Part shown: piece after piece, positions 9,330-22,672 of the stretch
Position numbering within the stretch: the first letter of the stretch is position 1
Layout of the letters: every line of letters starts with the position of its first letter
Assembly (NCBI GenBank): GCA_021397835.1
Contig: JAJFZO010000566.1
Span: 2,418,001 to 2,482,000, forward strand
Direction: 5' to 3'
Length of the DNA: 64,000 bases
From: Moringa oleifera
Taxonomy: Eukaryota > Streptophyta > Magnoliopsida > Brassicales > Moringaceae
The notes under the pieces: generated by a model
Seen by the model: only the letters and a program-made list of their open reading frames with translations
Databases searched by the model: none
What the model was told of the DNA's origin: nothing
Program-made: the position numbers and the translations under genes

Positions 9330-12201
9330 GAAATGTGTATACAGCCAGATTTCCTTAGGACACTGATAATGTGAATTAAGAAAGAAACTTATTGTGTCTT
9401 TTTGTTCACTCACCATCCTGTAGGCCCTGCGTGCTTGTCTGGACTACAGGCATTTATTCTCTCCCACCAACCAAACTGTTACCAACTTATTAGCACCAGA
9501 GCTTCCCTTATCAAAAATAAATAAATTATATCGACAAAAACGAAGACTTGAAAGAACAAGAAGAGCTGGAGAAAAGGAAAAGTCTCTGCCTTTCGCTTTG
9601 TTTCTTCTTTTGTTCGTTTTGTTACCTTCTTCTGCTTTTTCCTTTCCCATTTTTGTTTTACCCTTTTGGGTTCTCCCCGTTGAAGTTTCAACTCCTACTA
9701 TTCCATCATCACACCCATTTTCTTTATTGTTTTCCTGGAAAAATCAGAAAAAGAAAATCCCATCAACATCTTACTAATAAACAAAAAGAAACAGTGTACT
9801 CAACAAAAGTACTTAGATCTGCTTACCCACAACTGAGATGATAATCACTTCCTCTACCCATCTCAGATTCTGCCACCTGCATGATTATCTCCTGATTTTC
9901 TCTTTTATTTTTATAATTTTTTATTTAATATTGCAGTGTTTGACTGAGGAAGAGCAGAAGAAGGTCAACAAAAGCGGACCAAGGAAAGCCTGCTGATCTT
10001 AAATTCCTTTCTGACATACTGTTTCTGACCGTTCATTAGGTATGGGCAGGTGATCTTACCGTAGCTGAAGAGCTTTCTTTATTAGACCCCTTGTGCCATG
10101 TTTGGCTGCTCCACACTGCCTTGCTTTTGCTTTGTTCGCATTTTTGGCTTGAGACAAACGAATCCTCTGAATAAAATATAAGAGTTGGCACTTTCATTTG
10201 TGGTCCCATGTGGACCCACCACAGCCTTTATTATTTATTATTATTATTTTTCTTTTTATTCCACATTTGTCCATTTGAACATATAAATTTCATAATATTA
10301 ATTTCTTTTAATAAATCAAAATATATATTTAGTTTTATGTTATGTTTCAAAATAAAACTTATCTCTACATATACATACATGCAAGTTAAAACTTTATATA
10401 TTATTTTTAATTTTTATTATATATAAAATAAATAAATAATTATACTTATTTTTTATTTTAATTCTCAAGTTATTGGATCCATTATATATATATATATGAT
10501 ATTTGTATTTGATTCAATTTAGATTTATTAAAAATTTTAAAATTAAAGATATTTAAATTAAATATTTTTTATAAAAATTTTAATTTTAATTTTTATAAAT
10601 TATCATTAAAAATAGTTATATAATCATGTAGAATTTAAAATATTTTTTACATTTACATTATAAAAAATGGCATATGAATTAAAATTTATTTAAATTTTAA
10701 GAATTAACTTAAAATATAATATAAAATTCATAAATTTTTGATATATTTTAATAACAAAAAGTCTTCTAATTTTTCATAATTGTTTAGTAAAGATACAATT
10801 TTTCAATTAAATTAAAAAATTTAAAATATAATTAATCAAATCAATACTTTACAATTAAAATTAAAAATAAATATAATTTATTTTTTAAATATTTATCTTA
10901 TATATAATATGAAAAACTAAAATTTTATCAAAAATAACTCTTAAACAACACAAAATTAAAAAATAAATTATGGATCAAAAGGTGATATCATAATTTTAAA
11001 AATTTTCTATGATTGAATAGAGTGGCGGATACATAGAAAACATCAGTGGCATCATTTGCACATATGGTATATGTAAGTGACACTATAATGTCTTATAATA
11101 ATTTTGTTACATATAACACAAAAATTAATACTATAAAGTTGCATGTGACTTATGTTATCATTGTTATTTTTGTAATAAAAATTACATTTACGGAAGAAAA
11201 AAAAAGCATGATAATGTGCTTGACAAAATAATTTCTGTTTCATGAATGCCCTGAAAAAAAGGAAAATAATATTTTTTTTAGTAGAAAAGAAAATAATGTT
11301 GAATCATAAGTGTGAAGAGAAAATCTTATGACTTTGTATAGAAATCATAGCAAGCATAAATTAATCGATTAAATTATGAAATTTGCACGTGATGTCACCT
11401 TAATTATGTATGTCATGCCAATGTTTTTACGAGTACAAATTATGTTGTTATTAATGTTTCTTACATATTATTCTGCTCTTGTCGAATTCACAGCACATGA
11501 TTTTCCGACATAAAAGCTGTAGGAGCTTTATTATGAGGATGGAAGCTTCCAAGTGTTAAATAATTCCAATCTTAATTTAATATTAATTTGCCATTCAAGA
11601 TGCAACATTATAGATTGGGGCATCACATTTTATATCTCTGACCTCATCTGCTGTGAGTTAGCCATAAAGATTTTCCTGAGAAAGTGATGGGTCCAAGAAA
11701 AAAGTGTTGCAAGGAGGGCATCAAGTTTCTGGGCTGCAAATTCTGACCCAGAAACCAGAACCAAGAGGAACTCCACAAAATTCAGCACAGAGAGAAAGAG
11801 AGAGAGAAGAGGCCCAAGTTGATCATCTAAAATACAAACACTGTATGGCATGGGATTCCAATATGATTTACAGTCAATAACGTGTTTAGTGGACTCCAAG
11901 CGTACCTATTTGTGGAAGTAACATTCAATTCATGTACAAATTACACTGGGGGAGAGAGTAAGACAGAAAAAACAAGACAATTTTTCTTTTCGAGGAACAA
12001 ATAGAAAGAAAAAGATAAAACAAAACAAAAGCTGGCTTCAATTCATGTCAGATGTTTTGCCCTGGATTCCTGTTGTCTTCTCCCTTTGACAATGTTTGTG
12101 GATGAAGTTGTTCAAGAAATTAAACCTCATCCACTCCTTACAAAGCATTTCACTATGCACCACAGTGTCGGAGATGGTTTATCCCAAATCCCAGCTAGAA
12201 A
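9330..12201. other. Intergenic: upstream of LRR kinase, downstream of VTT gene
   Basis: The first 700 bp are pyrimidine-rich with open but compositionally biased frames that I do not take as coding. From about 10240 to 11400 the DNA is very AT-rich with no gene. The part from about 11620 to 12201 is more balanced and should include the 3' UTR of the VTT-domain gene on the minus strand. No RNA gene or transposon protein was recognised. Confidence 0.65.
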
Positions 12202-15200
12202 TTATTGCAACAATAGTTCATCTTCTTTTGTACATACCCTGAGTTGTCTTTTCGCATATACTGTAAAGATAATTGTTGTAGCCACAGTTGCACAAAAACC
12301 AACAACATTGAACAAAATTTGCGGGGCTGAAAGGGCATGCTGCTCATGTGAAGCATCTGCTAAAGTCTGTATCAGGATCCCCCTGCAAGAAATCAACAGC
12401 ATTTTCATTAAGAGATGTTTTCTTTTAGCTATTGTGAACTAGAAAAGAGATCAGATGCAATCCTTGCTATACTGAAATAGGAAAGAGGGAAAAGCGAGAA
12501 TGTTAGACAAGAGAGAAACTAAACAAACATGGACATCATAGACAGTGAGCGACCAAGCAACACTGTGATTCTTCTGAAGAAAAGAAATCAGACGTCGCAG
12601 ATTAATGGTCAAGTATTACCCTTAATTTACTTGCAGGTACTCTGAAAATGTGAATGCAACTGAGAAGAACATATTAGTGAGGAGGCATGTTGTCAATTTA
12701 TCATTTTTCTAGGATGAAGGAACGGAACTCAATTCTTGTTGCACAGCAGCAAATTCTTGACACAGAGCAAATTCTTTGCATCAAGGATTTGGTCATGTCC
12801 CAGCCAACCACAAAATCATTTCTCCCCCATTCAACTCAAGATTCCGACATGCACTTCAATATTTTACCCATCTTGTGTGAGAGAAGTACATTAATAGACA
12901 TCTGCTCTGCTTTTCTTTGATCTATTTATTGGCAGATGATTGTCAATGGCCATAATAGTGACAACAAATAAAAAGATAGTATAGAAACTTTAGTTGCAAT
13001 GGATCTCTATAGAAAGTTTCCATATATGAACATAATATTCAGGTCACTAGCTTACAATTATGAACTAGGCCAAAATTTAACACACTAAACCATATTTTAA
13101 TGTCTCCCAGGAATGTTACAGACCTTCAAAAATCATTCTTCTCCAGTTTCTGAGGTAGTCAGTTAATGACAGTTTCAAACTTTCTTACGTATGCTGCACA
13201 AAATAAGGGGTAAAAAAGAAAGCAGTATTTTTGGAAGATAATGTTAGCAAGGTGCATTGATCTGCTTTTTCAGGGACATATACAGTTAAGGAACTAGGAG
13301 CTCTTCCGACCACTAAGTTATCAAAGAGTTAGAGGGCAGTTGCTATTACTAAACCCCACATTTCTCCTCATGTTGGCACTTCAACCAAAACCTGTCAAAG
13401 TAAAGGCTTTTGATGATTGTTCATCATGCAAGACGAGATGTCTGCTCAAAGGCAGTAGATCTGAAATCAAGATGAGTCAAAAAGCTGAAGAACCATCTTA
13501 GAAATAAGCTAACTCGGCAAGTAGCAAAATGATCCTTTATCTAAGTGCATATAGTTGCTCAACCTAAAGTAGACCTATCAGTCATGCAAGCAACTTTCGC
13601 AATAACATGCTGCCTAAATTTGGACCTCCTCATTTAGTTGTCAGTCTTGCCTCCTTAGATCTTCTCTTCAATGTTTTACTCCAGCAAATCTATACCTGTT
13701 GTCGGTTCTTCATACACTTTCTTTAAAATTAGACCAAAAAAGGTTCAGATGAATGCAGCAAGAACTTCAGCACAGAAGTTGACAGAAGGGTGAATTTCAG
13801 ATACAAAGATAATCTTTAGCATATAAACATGTCACCTTTTCCTAAAGTCAATATAGATTTAAATGATCATGGGTCATACTGAAGCTAAATCCTGCCAATG
13901 CAAACAGATAGTTCCCATTATTCATAGATAATCTCATCCTATGTGCACATGATGATTTTGCATGTTCATGTGCCTGGCACAGAAGATAAGCATGTCACTT
14001 ATTGATCTACAATTATAAGCATAATATTTTGGAAACCCATGTGCAAATATGCATGCATAGGCCAACAAAACATTTGAGAGAGAGAGAGCTTACGTGTAGA
14101 TTGCAACAAATATATCTGGTACCATTCCCACCGAAGAACCCAAGATATAAGGCCCATACTTAACTTTTGTCGCCACAGCACAGTAATTATAGATGATATA
14201 CGGGAACGGAGAAATCCTAATCAACATTACAGCTCGAAACTGATGAAACCAATTTCCTTCACCAGCTGCTCGTAGAATGGCGGCTCTCTTAGGATATTTA
14301 TCTAGCCATCCCTTCATGAAAGGCCAAAGGATGTTAAATTATATCAAACACATGCATCTTTTCAGCACTCCCCAAAATACAGACATGCAGTATTCATGGA
14401 ATAAAGAATGAATACTAATCCAGGAGAAGCTACATACTTGAATTCTGTGGAGGAAAAGTGAACCAATGAAGTATGGAAGTGTTACACCCACAATCACCCC
14501 AGACATAATTAGTAGAAATCCATATCCATAACCAAATGTCATCCCAGCAACCCACATAGATGGTGAAGATGGTAAAAGCAGCACTGGGAACAATGCCACG
14601 GAAGCAAAGACCAGAACAGCAAGAACTGGAGTACTAAATGTTTCTGTCTCCCAATTTATAATGGGGATAACCTCCTGCAAAATGTGAAGCGATTCGTCAT
14701 GCCAGGTTGGAAGAATAATATACAGGCATATACCATAAAGTTAACAACAATATGCTAACATCATCTCTTGTGGGAAGGATCAAGTTGGCATAGAAGACCA
14801 TTAGAATTGGAGGACTATATAGCATTCAGCCACAATCTTAGCTTATCTTATCCTGACTCATTTTGGGGAAAAAAAAAACAATGGCTACAACTTTACCTGA
14901 AAAAGAAAAATAAAACTTTAAAGGAACCACACCAAACTATCAATTCTTATTTTGACAAGCATCTAATTTACTAGTACACAGGTATGTTCCACTGAAAGCA
15001 CATGCTCAAAAAGTTTGATAGACTTTCAAAATTTTAAACTACTATTCTCATTACATCCCCCTGATATACGAGATTAAGATAAGTTGGCTGTCTCGCTGCA
15101 CCAAGTTCTAACCATTGTGGATGCAACTAAAATCAATAAAGACCACAATGACCCCTGATTAGAAAAGAGAAGCACTTGATGAATACAACAAACATCATAG

Positions 15201-15959
15201 GATGGTTATATCAAGGCCAGTTCCACAAACATACCCCAAAAAAACATACAAGTCTTCTTTTAGCTATACAATATACATAACAATTCGAGAAGCAAAGTTG
15301 CTCCAGACAATCACTCACTACTGAATATGTAAACTGGATAAAACTCACATGAGACATGGGGTAAGACTTTCAAGACATATAGATCACAAAGCCCATTTAC
15401 AGAGAAAGTCACCTTATCAATAGATATGAGAACCAAATATGAAGAATCATAGGGCTAACCCAACAAAATCCCCAAAGTGGAAGGCAAAGCAACTCAACAT
15501 AAACAATAATAACACATTACAAAAGGAAGGATAGGAACAATAAAATCCTTACATTCTCATTAAAAGTTACACAAAATAACTCAACAAAAAAGTATCAGTG
15601 AAAGACACAAGAATTCAACTCTCACCCACGAACATATTGCAAAGCAGAAAAGGAAATAATTTGTAATGAAAACTGACCTTGTCCATGAAAAAAGGACCAA
15701 TCCATTTGAGAAAAACACCAACCAACAAGCCCAAACAAGCAAACAACAATAGCAACTTGACCCAATACCACAATGACTTTCTCCACCAAGGAGAACCAGG
15801 CTCCTTTAAACCCTCGTTTTCCCCTTCTTCACATCGCTGTAATCTCTCTCTCAATTTTACATAGTCCCCATTGTTATCATCCACGATCAGCCTCAGCTCC
15901 GGCCCAACCTCATCGCCACCGCCGCCACCGTTCTTATCGTTTTCATCATAATAAGTCAT
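12202..15959 (-). CDS. SNARE-associated Golgi / VTT (DedA-like) membrane protein
   Basis: Multi-pass endomembrane protein of the SNARE-associated/VTT family (relatives of TVP38, TMEM41 and bacterial DedA); in animals and yeast the family is tied to lipid scrambling and membrane trafficking. Exons on the minus strand: 15959-15678, 14674-14438, 14311-14094, 12382-12202; 918 nt, 305 aa, close to the recalled Arabidopsis relatives (about 300). An acidic, Gly-rich N-terminus precedes a membrane segment at about 66-90 (LLLLFACLGLLVGVF), a second at about 105-130 (VLAVLVFASVALFPVLLL), then the VTT core: GMTFGYGYG with membrane segments on both sides, and GEGNWFHQFRAV followed by RISPFPYIIYNY. A last membrane segment (FNVVGFCATVATTIIF) leads to a basic tail. 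The last intron is long, about 1.7 kb. Its order next to the LRR kinase matches At1g12450/At1g12460 as I recall them. Substrate and exact compartment cannot be read from the sequence. Confidence 0.93.
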
Positions 15960-18706
15960 CGAACGGGAACAATCCAGATTCTGTTACTTTTTCCGTTCGA
16001 TTCCCGAGAAAAAGGGCGAGAAAACCAAACAACCGGAGACCAGGCAGCGAAACAAACAAAATGACGAAGAACAAAAATGAAGACAGGGGCCTGCAGATTA
16101 CAGGAGAGACGACAGCCGATTGAAGCAGGGGCAAGGCATTTGATTATTGCAGAAAGAAACTTAATTTATTACAATTGTTAATTCAGATTTGCTTCCTCAC
16201 AAATGCAGGTTATTTACGATTTCACCATCACAATGGGACGATGTCGTTTTGAATAGCTCACGTACACGTGGCTCGTATCGAGGCTATTGCGTCGCAGTAT
16301 GGCAACGGCAGCTGGTGACTTTGGAGCTGGGCCGTATCAGTCGTGACTTCACCGTCACGGTCGGTGAGTGGGCCCACCGAGTTGGCTTCCAAGTTACAAC
16401 CGAGTTGACTCGCTTACTGTTTTTATTTATCCTCTAATGGTGACACCTCATGCTGCTTGATCCTTATTTTCCAATGAGCTGGCTTTCCTGAGAAAATTAG
16501 AAGGAAAAGCTTCAAAGCATGGGAATCTAAACTTGGAAGGTATCATTTTGATGCCCAAAAGATACATTTGCTTACCCATAAGCGATACCTATGTTAATAA
16601 TATATTTGGTATTTTCTTAATTTATTAATAAAGTTTTTAATTAATTAATTAATAAGTATTTTAATTCGTTGGTGTGATTGATAAGACAAAAACCTTTTTT
16701 TTAACATTAATTATATAATCTATATGGATTAGCAAAACACAAAGCCACTGTCAACCCATTACTTTAAGTAGCTAATGATAGAATGATTTAATAATTTAAA
16801 AATAAATTATTTAAATAACATGACAACGGATAAATTTTTTGAAAAAAAAGCCACTTGAGCAAGATTGAAAGGCGGATAGATATTGTTAAGGTTTACTGAT
16901 TACATATATTAAAATTAGTTTATATCGAATATTATTTTTTTTGAAAATAACGAAAATGTGATAGATGTTACATAGATTTTTTAATTTTTAAAAACTAATT
17001 ATATTTTAAAAAGATTATATTTTTTAATATTTAATATTAGTGTTCATCTCTCAAATGTGAATAGCATCTCCGTTAATAATTTAATGATTTTTTTGATAAT
17101 TTGAGACTGATTATGTTTGAGGCTTACTCATAATTAAGGCTCTTTTATCATTTTTAAAGAGTTCTTCTCATAAATTTAATCTACTTTATCAATTGAATCA
17201 TAATCTTTGATCAATTTAATGAGTTTTAAATGAGTTAAATTTTAGGAATTTTAAAGATGTCACACGCTATTAGTATATAATTTTTAAAAATATTTAAAAT
17301 AAATAAATTTAACATAATAATAATATAAAATTTGTTAAATTAAGAGATTTTGTATTCTTAAAATATTAAATGTATAACACTTTAGATAATTTTTTATGTA
17401 TAATATTAAAATGAATAGAATTAAAAAGTAATATGTATTTTTATTTAATTATAAAATAAATAAATTTAATAAATATTTAAATTTATAAAAAATATTTTGA
17501 TAAAAATAATAGATTGAACAAAATTAATTTTATGTTTGCAATATAATAGAATTGAAAAAATGTCATTGCATATATTTTTTCAATGTGATAGCAAACTAAA
17601 ATTGAATATTTTTTTTTAAAATCTAATCATATATAGGTGATAATATATTATATTAATTTAAAATTATAAATAAATAATTGATAAAAAAAATTTGATGAAT
17701 TAATTTTGATTGATAAACTTTTATATTAAAATTTGATATTAAATTTAAATAATTTAAATAAATTCAAATTATAATATAATTATTTAATCCTTACTGTAAC
17801 TAACCAATTAATTAAATAATTTATTTTAAAATTTAATATTATAATTCAACTAACAATAATACATGTTAAATTAAAACCCATTAAATTAAAGCACAAATAA
17901 AATTTGTTCAAGATTGTGAGCCTTTGCATGATTTTTATGGATAAAAAATAAATAAATATGTATTTATATATACTTGATAAAAATTATTTAAATTTTTTTA
18001 TATTTTCAATCATATCAAAAAAAATTCATCTTAAAAAGAAACAAATAAATATTTTTAATATCATACAAATAAAGCTTTAAAAATAATATCATCACATAAA
18101 AATTTATATTTTATCAAAATTTTATGCTGACACAAGGTATGGCAAGTGTATGTATATATATATATATATGTATTTTTTTTTCAATTAAAAGAAAGGCAAA
18201 GTTTTATATTATTGTTCTATTGGATTAATCTATCTTTATAATAAATACAAGAAAAAATATATTATTCTCTTCAAGAGTAACAATCAATTTATCTTTTATA
18301 TTTATTTTTTTTTTTCTTTTCATTATGGTTGTGGTAGCAACAATGAGTTAAGATTCCTGAGGATTAGAGACAATGAAGTAAAAACAAAAAATAAAAATAA
18401 AAAAATTGCTAATTAACTAAAATGTGATTATTTATCAATTATACAACTAATCAGTAAAAAATTATTGAAAAGCATAATTTTTTAATTATTATTATTTAAT
18501 TAAAAGTGGAAATATGAAACCGAATTGGTTCCGTTTTTTGTTTTTATTCTTAAAAAAAGGATGTTAAGACTTTTTGGCAGTGGAAGGTAACTCCATGATG
18601 TTGACTGGCTTCCCTACTTCTAGCTCCGCAGCCAGAAGGTCAGACCTTGAGAGGGGGACTCTTGTGTTTGGCAAGACCACGTTGTGTTGCGCTGCTGCTG
18701 CAAAAG
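15960..18706. other. Divergent intergenic region between VTT gene and BASS gene
   Basis: The two genes are head-to-head, so both promoters lie here. The first 450 bp are balanced in composition, with an ACGTACACGTGGC-type ACGT/G-box-like motif near 16260-16272. About 16560-18560 is very AT-rich with a short TA run near 18155-18170. No extra gene or transposon protein is seen. Confidence 0.65.
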
Positions 18707-21700
18707 ATGAGCTTAAACGCTGTTAATTTGGGAGTCCAACGCCCCCGATTCTCGCATTTACGTGATCAAAATCGGTCCTTTGTTGGAGTTCGTTCGCTCC
18801 CAGTTTTGCCGCGAATTTTCTCACTCTCGTCTCCAGGTTTTTTCTTTTCCTTTCTTTTTGGGTTACGTTTTCCTTTTATTTTATTAACACAGTGATTCTA
18901 GGAACAAATGGTTATTCGATAGCTGCATGTTAACTATTGCTGTGATATTGTTAGAGTTACTTTATTCTTTGGTTTTGCAGAATTGCGCTCTGTAGAGTAC
19001 CCAATTCGGCTTGATTCGGTTTCTCAGCGTAAAGACTCCTCATTTCGCTTTAAGATTAAACTTTTATATTCTTGTTCTCTTTTCCTATATAATCCTTTCA
19101 TGGGTTTATTGGGTTTAGTGTGTTTTACGAGTGACAGTTCGGAGGTCCAGATTTTTGGTGGGCAGATGTGTTTCGGAAAAGTTCTCGGATTCGGATGGAA
19201 ATCTTGGAGCTGAACCAGATGAGGTACATATATTCGCTTCTTCTTGTGAGTAATAGCTTCGGCACATAGGCATACATAATCTTCGAACTGAGGATAGACG
19301 CTTGTTTTCTGTTGTATTACTTTTTGCAACCAGTGGTATATTTTCTTATGAACTACGGTATTCTATTTGCCCACAAACTTCTCTGCCTTAATGCTAAAGA
19401 AAAAGAGTCACAGAAACTCATGGGCTTTTACTACCATAACGAGGTCATGTATGCCTTAGTTGGTCAAGCATAGATGGATTTATAGTAAGCATGTGTGAAA
19501 TATACATATCAATGCAAAAAATAAAAATAAGCTGTGTCTTCAATCTACTTGAGTTTCAGTAGGATTTTGTCCCTTGATCTGCATGCAGTACAATCAAATT
19601 TTACTTCACCCAAAATGATAGTAGTTCCCGTATATCTTGTTTCAGAAGTTTAAGAAGAAGACTTCTGTCTTGACGATGTTGAAGGAAGCAAATTCTCTTC
19701 TGCCTCACATAGTCCTTGCTAGTACCCTGCTAGCTCTTGTCTATCCACCTTCTTTCACATGGTTTACCAGCAGGTTATTATTTGTTAATTGTCTGTTTGA
19801 TTTGTTGCTTGTTCAATAGCCATGTAATTATGTACTAGTTTGTTTCTAAGAGTACATACAGGAAGATTGTCCTGCAAAGTGCAGACTTGGCTTGAAATTT
19901 GTAACCAAGAATTTTCAACATTGACAAATTTTTTATTTTGTAATTTTAAGAGGTTAATGTTTGAACTAGAGTTAAGATATTTTGGTTGCAACTGTTTTCA
20001 AGTGGAGAATTAAGAGGTCTATTTGAAGGAATTTTCCACTCCATTTTCTTGGAGGAAAAGACTGTAAATTACGTAAAGGAGTACATGGTTCAGTTCTCTA
20101 TCTTTTTGTTCAATAGATTAGTTGCTACGTCCAAATAAGATGTTGCATTTACGAAATTAATATGTAGATAAAAGCTGGAGCTAGTGTTTTGTAAAGGTCA
20201 TTATGGTGCTGGCAGGAAAATGCGACACTCATATGGTTGCTAGTCTGTTGAAACCAGTTCTCTAATATTATGACATGCTTTTATTCTTTCTTGGGGACAT
20301 TTATTGGATGGATCATATTTTTTGCTATGTGAATTGGCGCACATCCTGAAGGATAGAAGTTCTAAGCAAATGATTACTTACAAGGTTTATGTAAGACTAA
20401 ATTGCAATACACAATAACATAATTTGAATCGATCATTTTCTTATTATTTCTCGATTTATTCTATTTCCAGGTACTATGCCCCCGCATTAGGGTTTCTGAT
20501 GTTTGCTGTTGGGGTTAATTCAAGTGAAAAGGATTTTCTTGAGGCATTCAAGAGACCGGGTGCTATATTTGCTGGTTATGTTGGCCAATTTGCACTGAAG
20601 CCTCTGCTTGGGTATATTTTTGGCATAATTGCAGTGTCGGTTTTTGGTCTTCCTACTTCCATAGGTAAGTTCTATATATCTTACTTTCTGAAACTGATGA
20701 AAGTGTACTAAAGGAAAGTTTTTCTCTGTGAATCAGGGGCAGGGATCATGTTGGTATCCTGTGTTAGTGGAGCCCAGCTCTCAAATTATGCTACCTTTTT
20801 GACAGACCCACCATTGGCACCTCTTAGCATTGTTATGACGTCATTGTCAACTGCTACTGCAGTTTTTGTGACACCAATGTTGTCCCTTCTGCTCATCGGG
20901 AAAAGGCTGCCTGTTGATGTAAAAGGGATGGTCTCCAGCATTCTGCAGATTGTAGTTACTCCTATAGCAGCTGGCTTGCTTCTGAACAGGTGATTTGCTA
21001 ATTCTATTACTTTCCTTTAAGTGTTGATTGTTTTGAGAAGTTGTTTACCTATCTCATATGTCTGCCTGTGTCTACAGGTTGTTTCCCCGGCTGTGCAATG
21101 CTATTCGGCCATTTTTACCTCCACTTTCAGTACTTGACACAGCTCTATGCGTTGGAGCACCTCTAGCTATCAACATTGAATCGGTTATGTCTCCATTTGG
21201 AGCGGCTATTTTGTTCCTCATTACTACCTTCCATTTGTCCGCATTCATTGCTGGATATTTCTTTTCTGGTTTTGTCTTCCAGAAGGAACCTGATGTGAAA
21301 CCCCTGCAAAGAACACTATCCTTTGAGACTGGTGTGACCTTTTTCTATTATTTTCATTTGACAAACAATTTCTCTATTGTGTCTGATTCCTTTTTTTGTT
21401 ATTGTTTGTGTTCTTCTTTCTACAGGAATGCAAAGCAGTCTTCTGGCCCTTGCACTTGCTAATAGGTTTTTCCAAGATCCACTTGTTGGTGTGCCCCCGG
21501 CCATCTCTGTAAGTCAATAACTTGCTTTTTAGTCCTTTGCTTCCAGTTTGTCTGAAAAGGAAATTTGGCCAAAACATATGCTTTTAACCACAAGAAGCTG
21601 GCACTTTTCTCTCTTAGATCTTCCCGTTTGGTAAAGCTTCCTTTGTCTTAGAAAAAGATTCTCACTTGACAAAGGAATGGTACTTATAGTGTAGCCTCTG

Positions 21701-21852
21701 ATTTCCTAGTGTCTTTGCAGCCATACTAACTGGCTTTCAGATTCTTGTATTAGCAATTTAAGGATAATCCTTTGCTTTGTGATTTGCAGACTGTAATTAT
21801 GTCTTTGATGGGATTTTTCCTTGTCATGCTCTGGGCAAAGAGAAAAGATTAA
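18707..21852 (+). CDS. BASS6: BASS family plastid carrier, probable BASS6
   Basis: Bile acid:sodium symporter-fold carrier of the plastid envelope. Arabidopsis BASS6 has been reported to export glycolate in photorespiration; giving that substrate here is inference from orthology. Exons: 18707-18836, 18981-19028, 19138-19223, 19646-19773, 20471-20664, 20737-20989, 21078-21331, 21426-21508, 21790-21852; 1239 nt, 412 aa. The first ~90 residues are Ser/Arg-rich and suit a transit peptide. Membrane segments begin with LLPHIVLASTLLALVYPP; then APALGFLMFAVGVN, KRPGAIFAGYVGQFALKPLLG, GIMLVSCVSGAQLSNYAT, ATAVFVTPMLSLLLIG, ILQIVVTPIAAGLLLN and a final TVIMSLMGFFLVMLWAKR. GAQLSNYATFL occupies the place of the family's sodium-site helix break. 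Exons 2 and 3 rest on frame logic alone and are the least certain. Its place beside the Ycf49-like and VTT genes matches At4g22830-At4g22850 and favours BASS6 over other BASS members. Confidence 0.9.
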
Positions 21853-22672
21853 CTGCTTACAATGCCAGAACTCTTTCCTTAGTTGATTCATTGTGAGTTC
21901 GCCTATCCTTTCTCCTGATGCGCATACCCATTACCATGATACTGAAGTTGATGAAGAGCTCTCAAAAATAGGGCCATCTGGAAGAAAGATGCCTTGGGTT
22001 GAAGAACGGAAAGAAATAAGTTCCTTGTATATGCAAAACCGTGCTCTATAATGATTTTTCGTTGATCATTCTGTAATCAGCATACAGCAATCTCTTATTG
22101 CAGACTTGTATATTTATAACCATCCCCTGTTGTGGGAGCACCACCCTTCTTGCTGGGCTCACTTGTACTGAGCAAGGATCACGGTACTGAGGACCACTGT
22201 ATAGCTTTTTTTTTTTTTTTTGCATTGAGAAATTATGAAATCCTTCTAAAGGAAGAGTCTGATTTTGCTGGAGCATGTTCTGAATGCTTCAAGGATGAGA
22301 CTGCCTTCTAACATGTTTGAAGCATTACTATTTTATCATTCCAATATTGAACCCTTTTGAAGCTTTGAGACTGCATAAGACTGTGTTGTCCCTGTATTTT
22401 CACGTAACTTTACATATAATAGTTTTTTGTCAGCCATGGCCAATAAGAGAGGTCTGCCCCATTTCAAGAAATCACAATGAATATTCTGACACAGATGACA
22501 ATGTGAAGGACTGAGGGTGGCAGCATTATTGCAATTTGCGAGGGTAAAGAAATGGTTTTCTAAGGGGCCAGGAGAGGGCTTGGGCTGGACTTATACACAA
22601 GACCAAACACTACTACCCATAACCTTTCCATCCTAGAGGAAAATTTTCCTAGCAAGAGGGAAAACCCCAACA
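21853..22672. other. Intergenic: BASS 3' UTR and Ycf49-like promoter
   Basis: An 820-bp same-strand gap. It contains a poly(T) run near 22207-22221 and no further coding region. The Ycf49-like leader probably begins in the last 150 bp. Confidence 0.7.

Noticed and set aside
9444..9841. Overlapping frames rich in Phe/Leu or Lys/Arg on both strands
   Set aside because: They come from a pyrimidine-rich, low-complexity stretch upstream of the LRR kinase; all have compositional bias and no motif.
15773..16123. Plus-strand frame over the first exon of the VTT gene
   Set aside because: His/Arg/Ser-rich antisense reading of a Gly/Asp-rich N-terminus and leader; no ATG-led family match.
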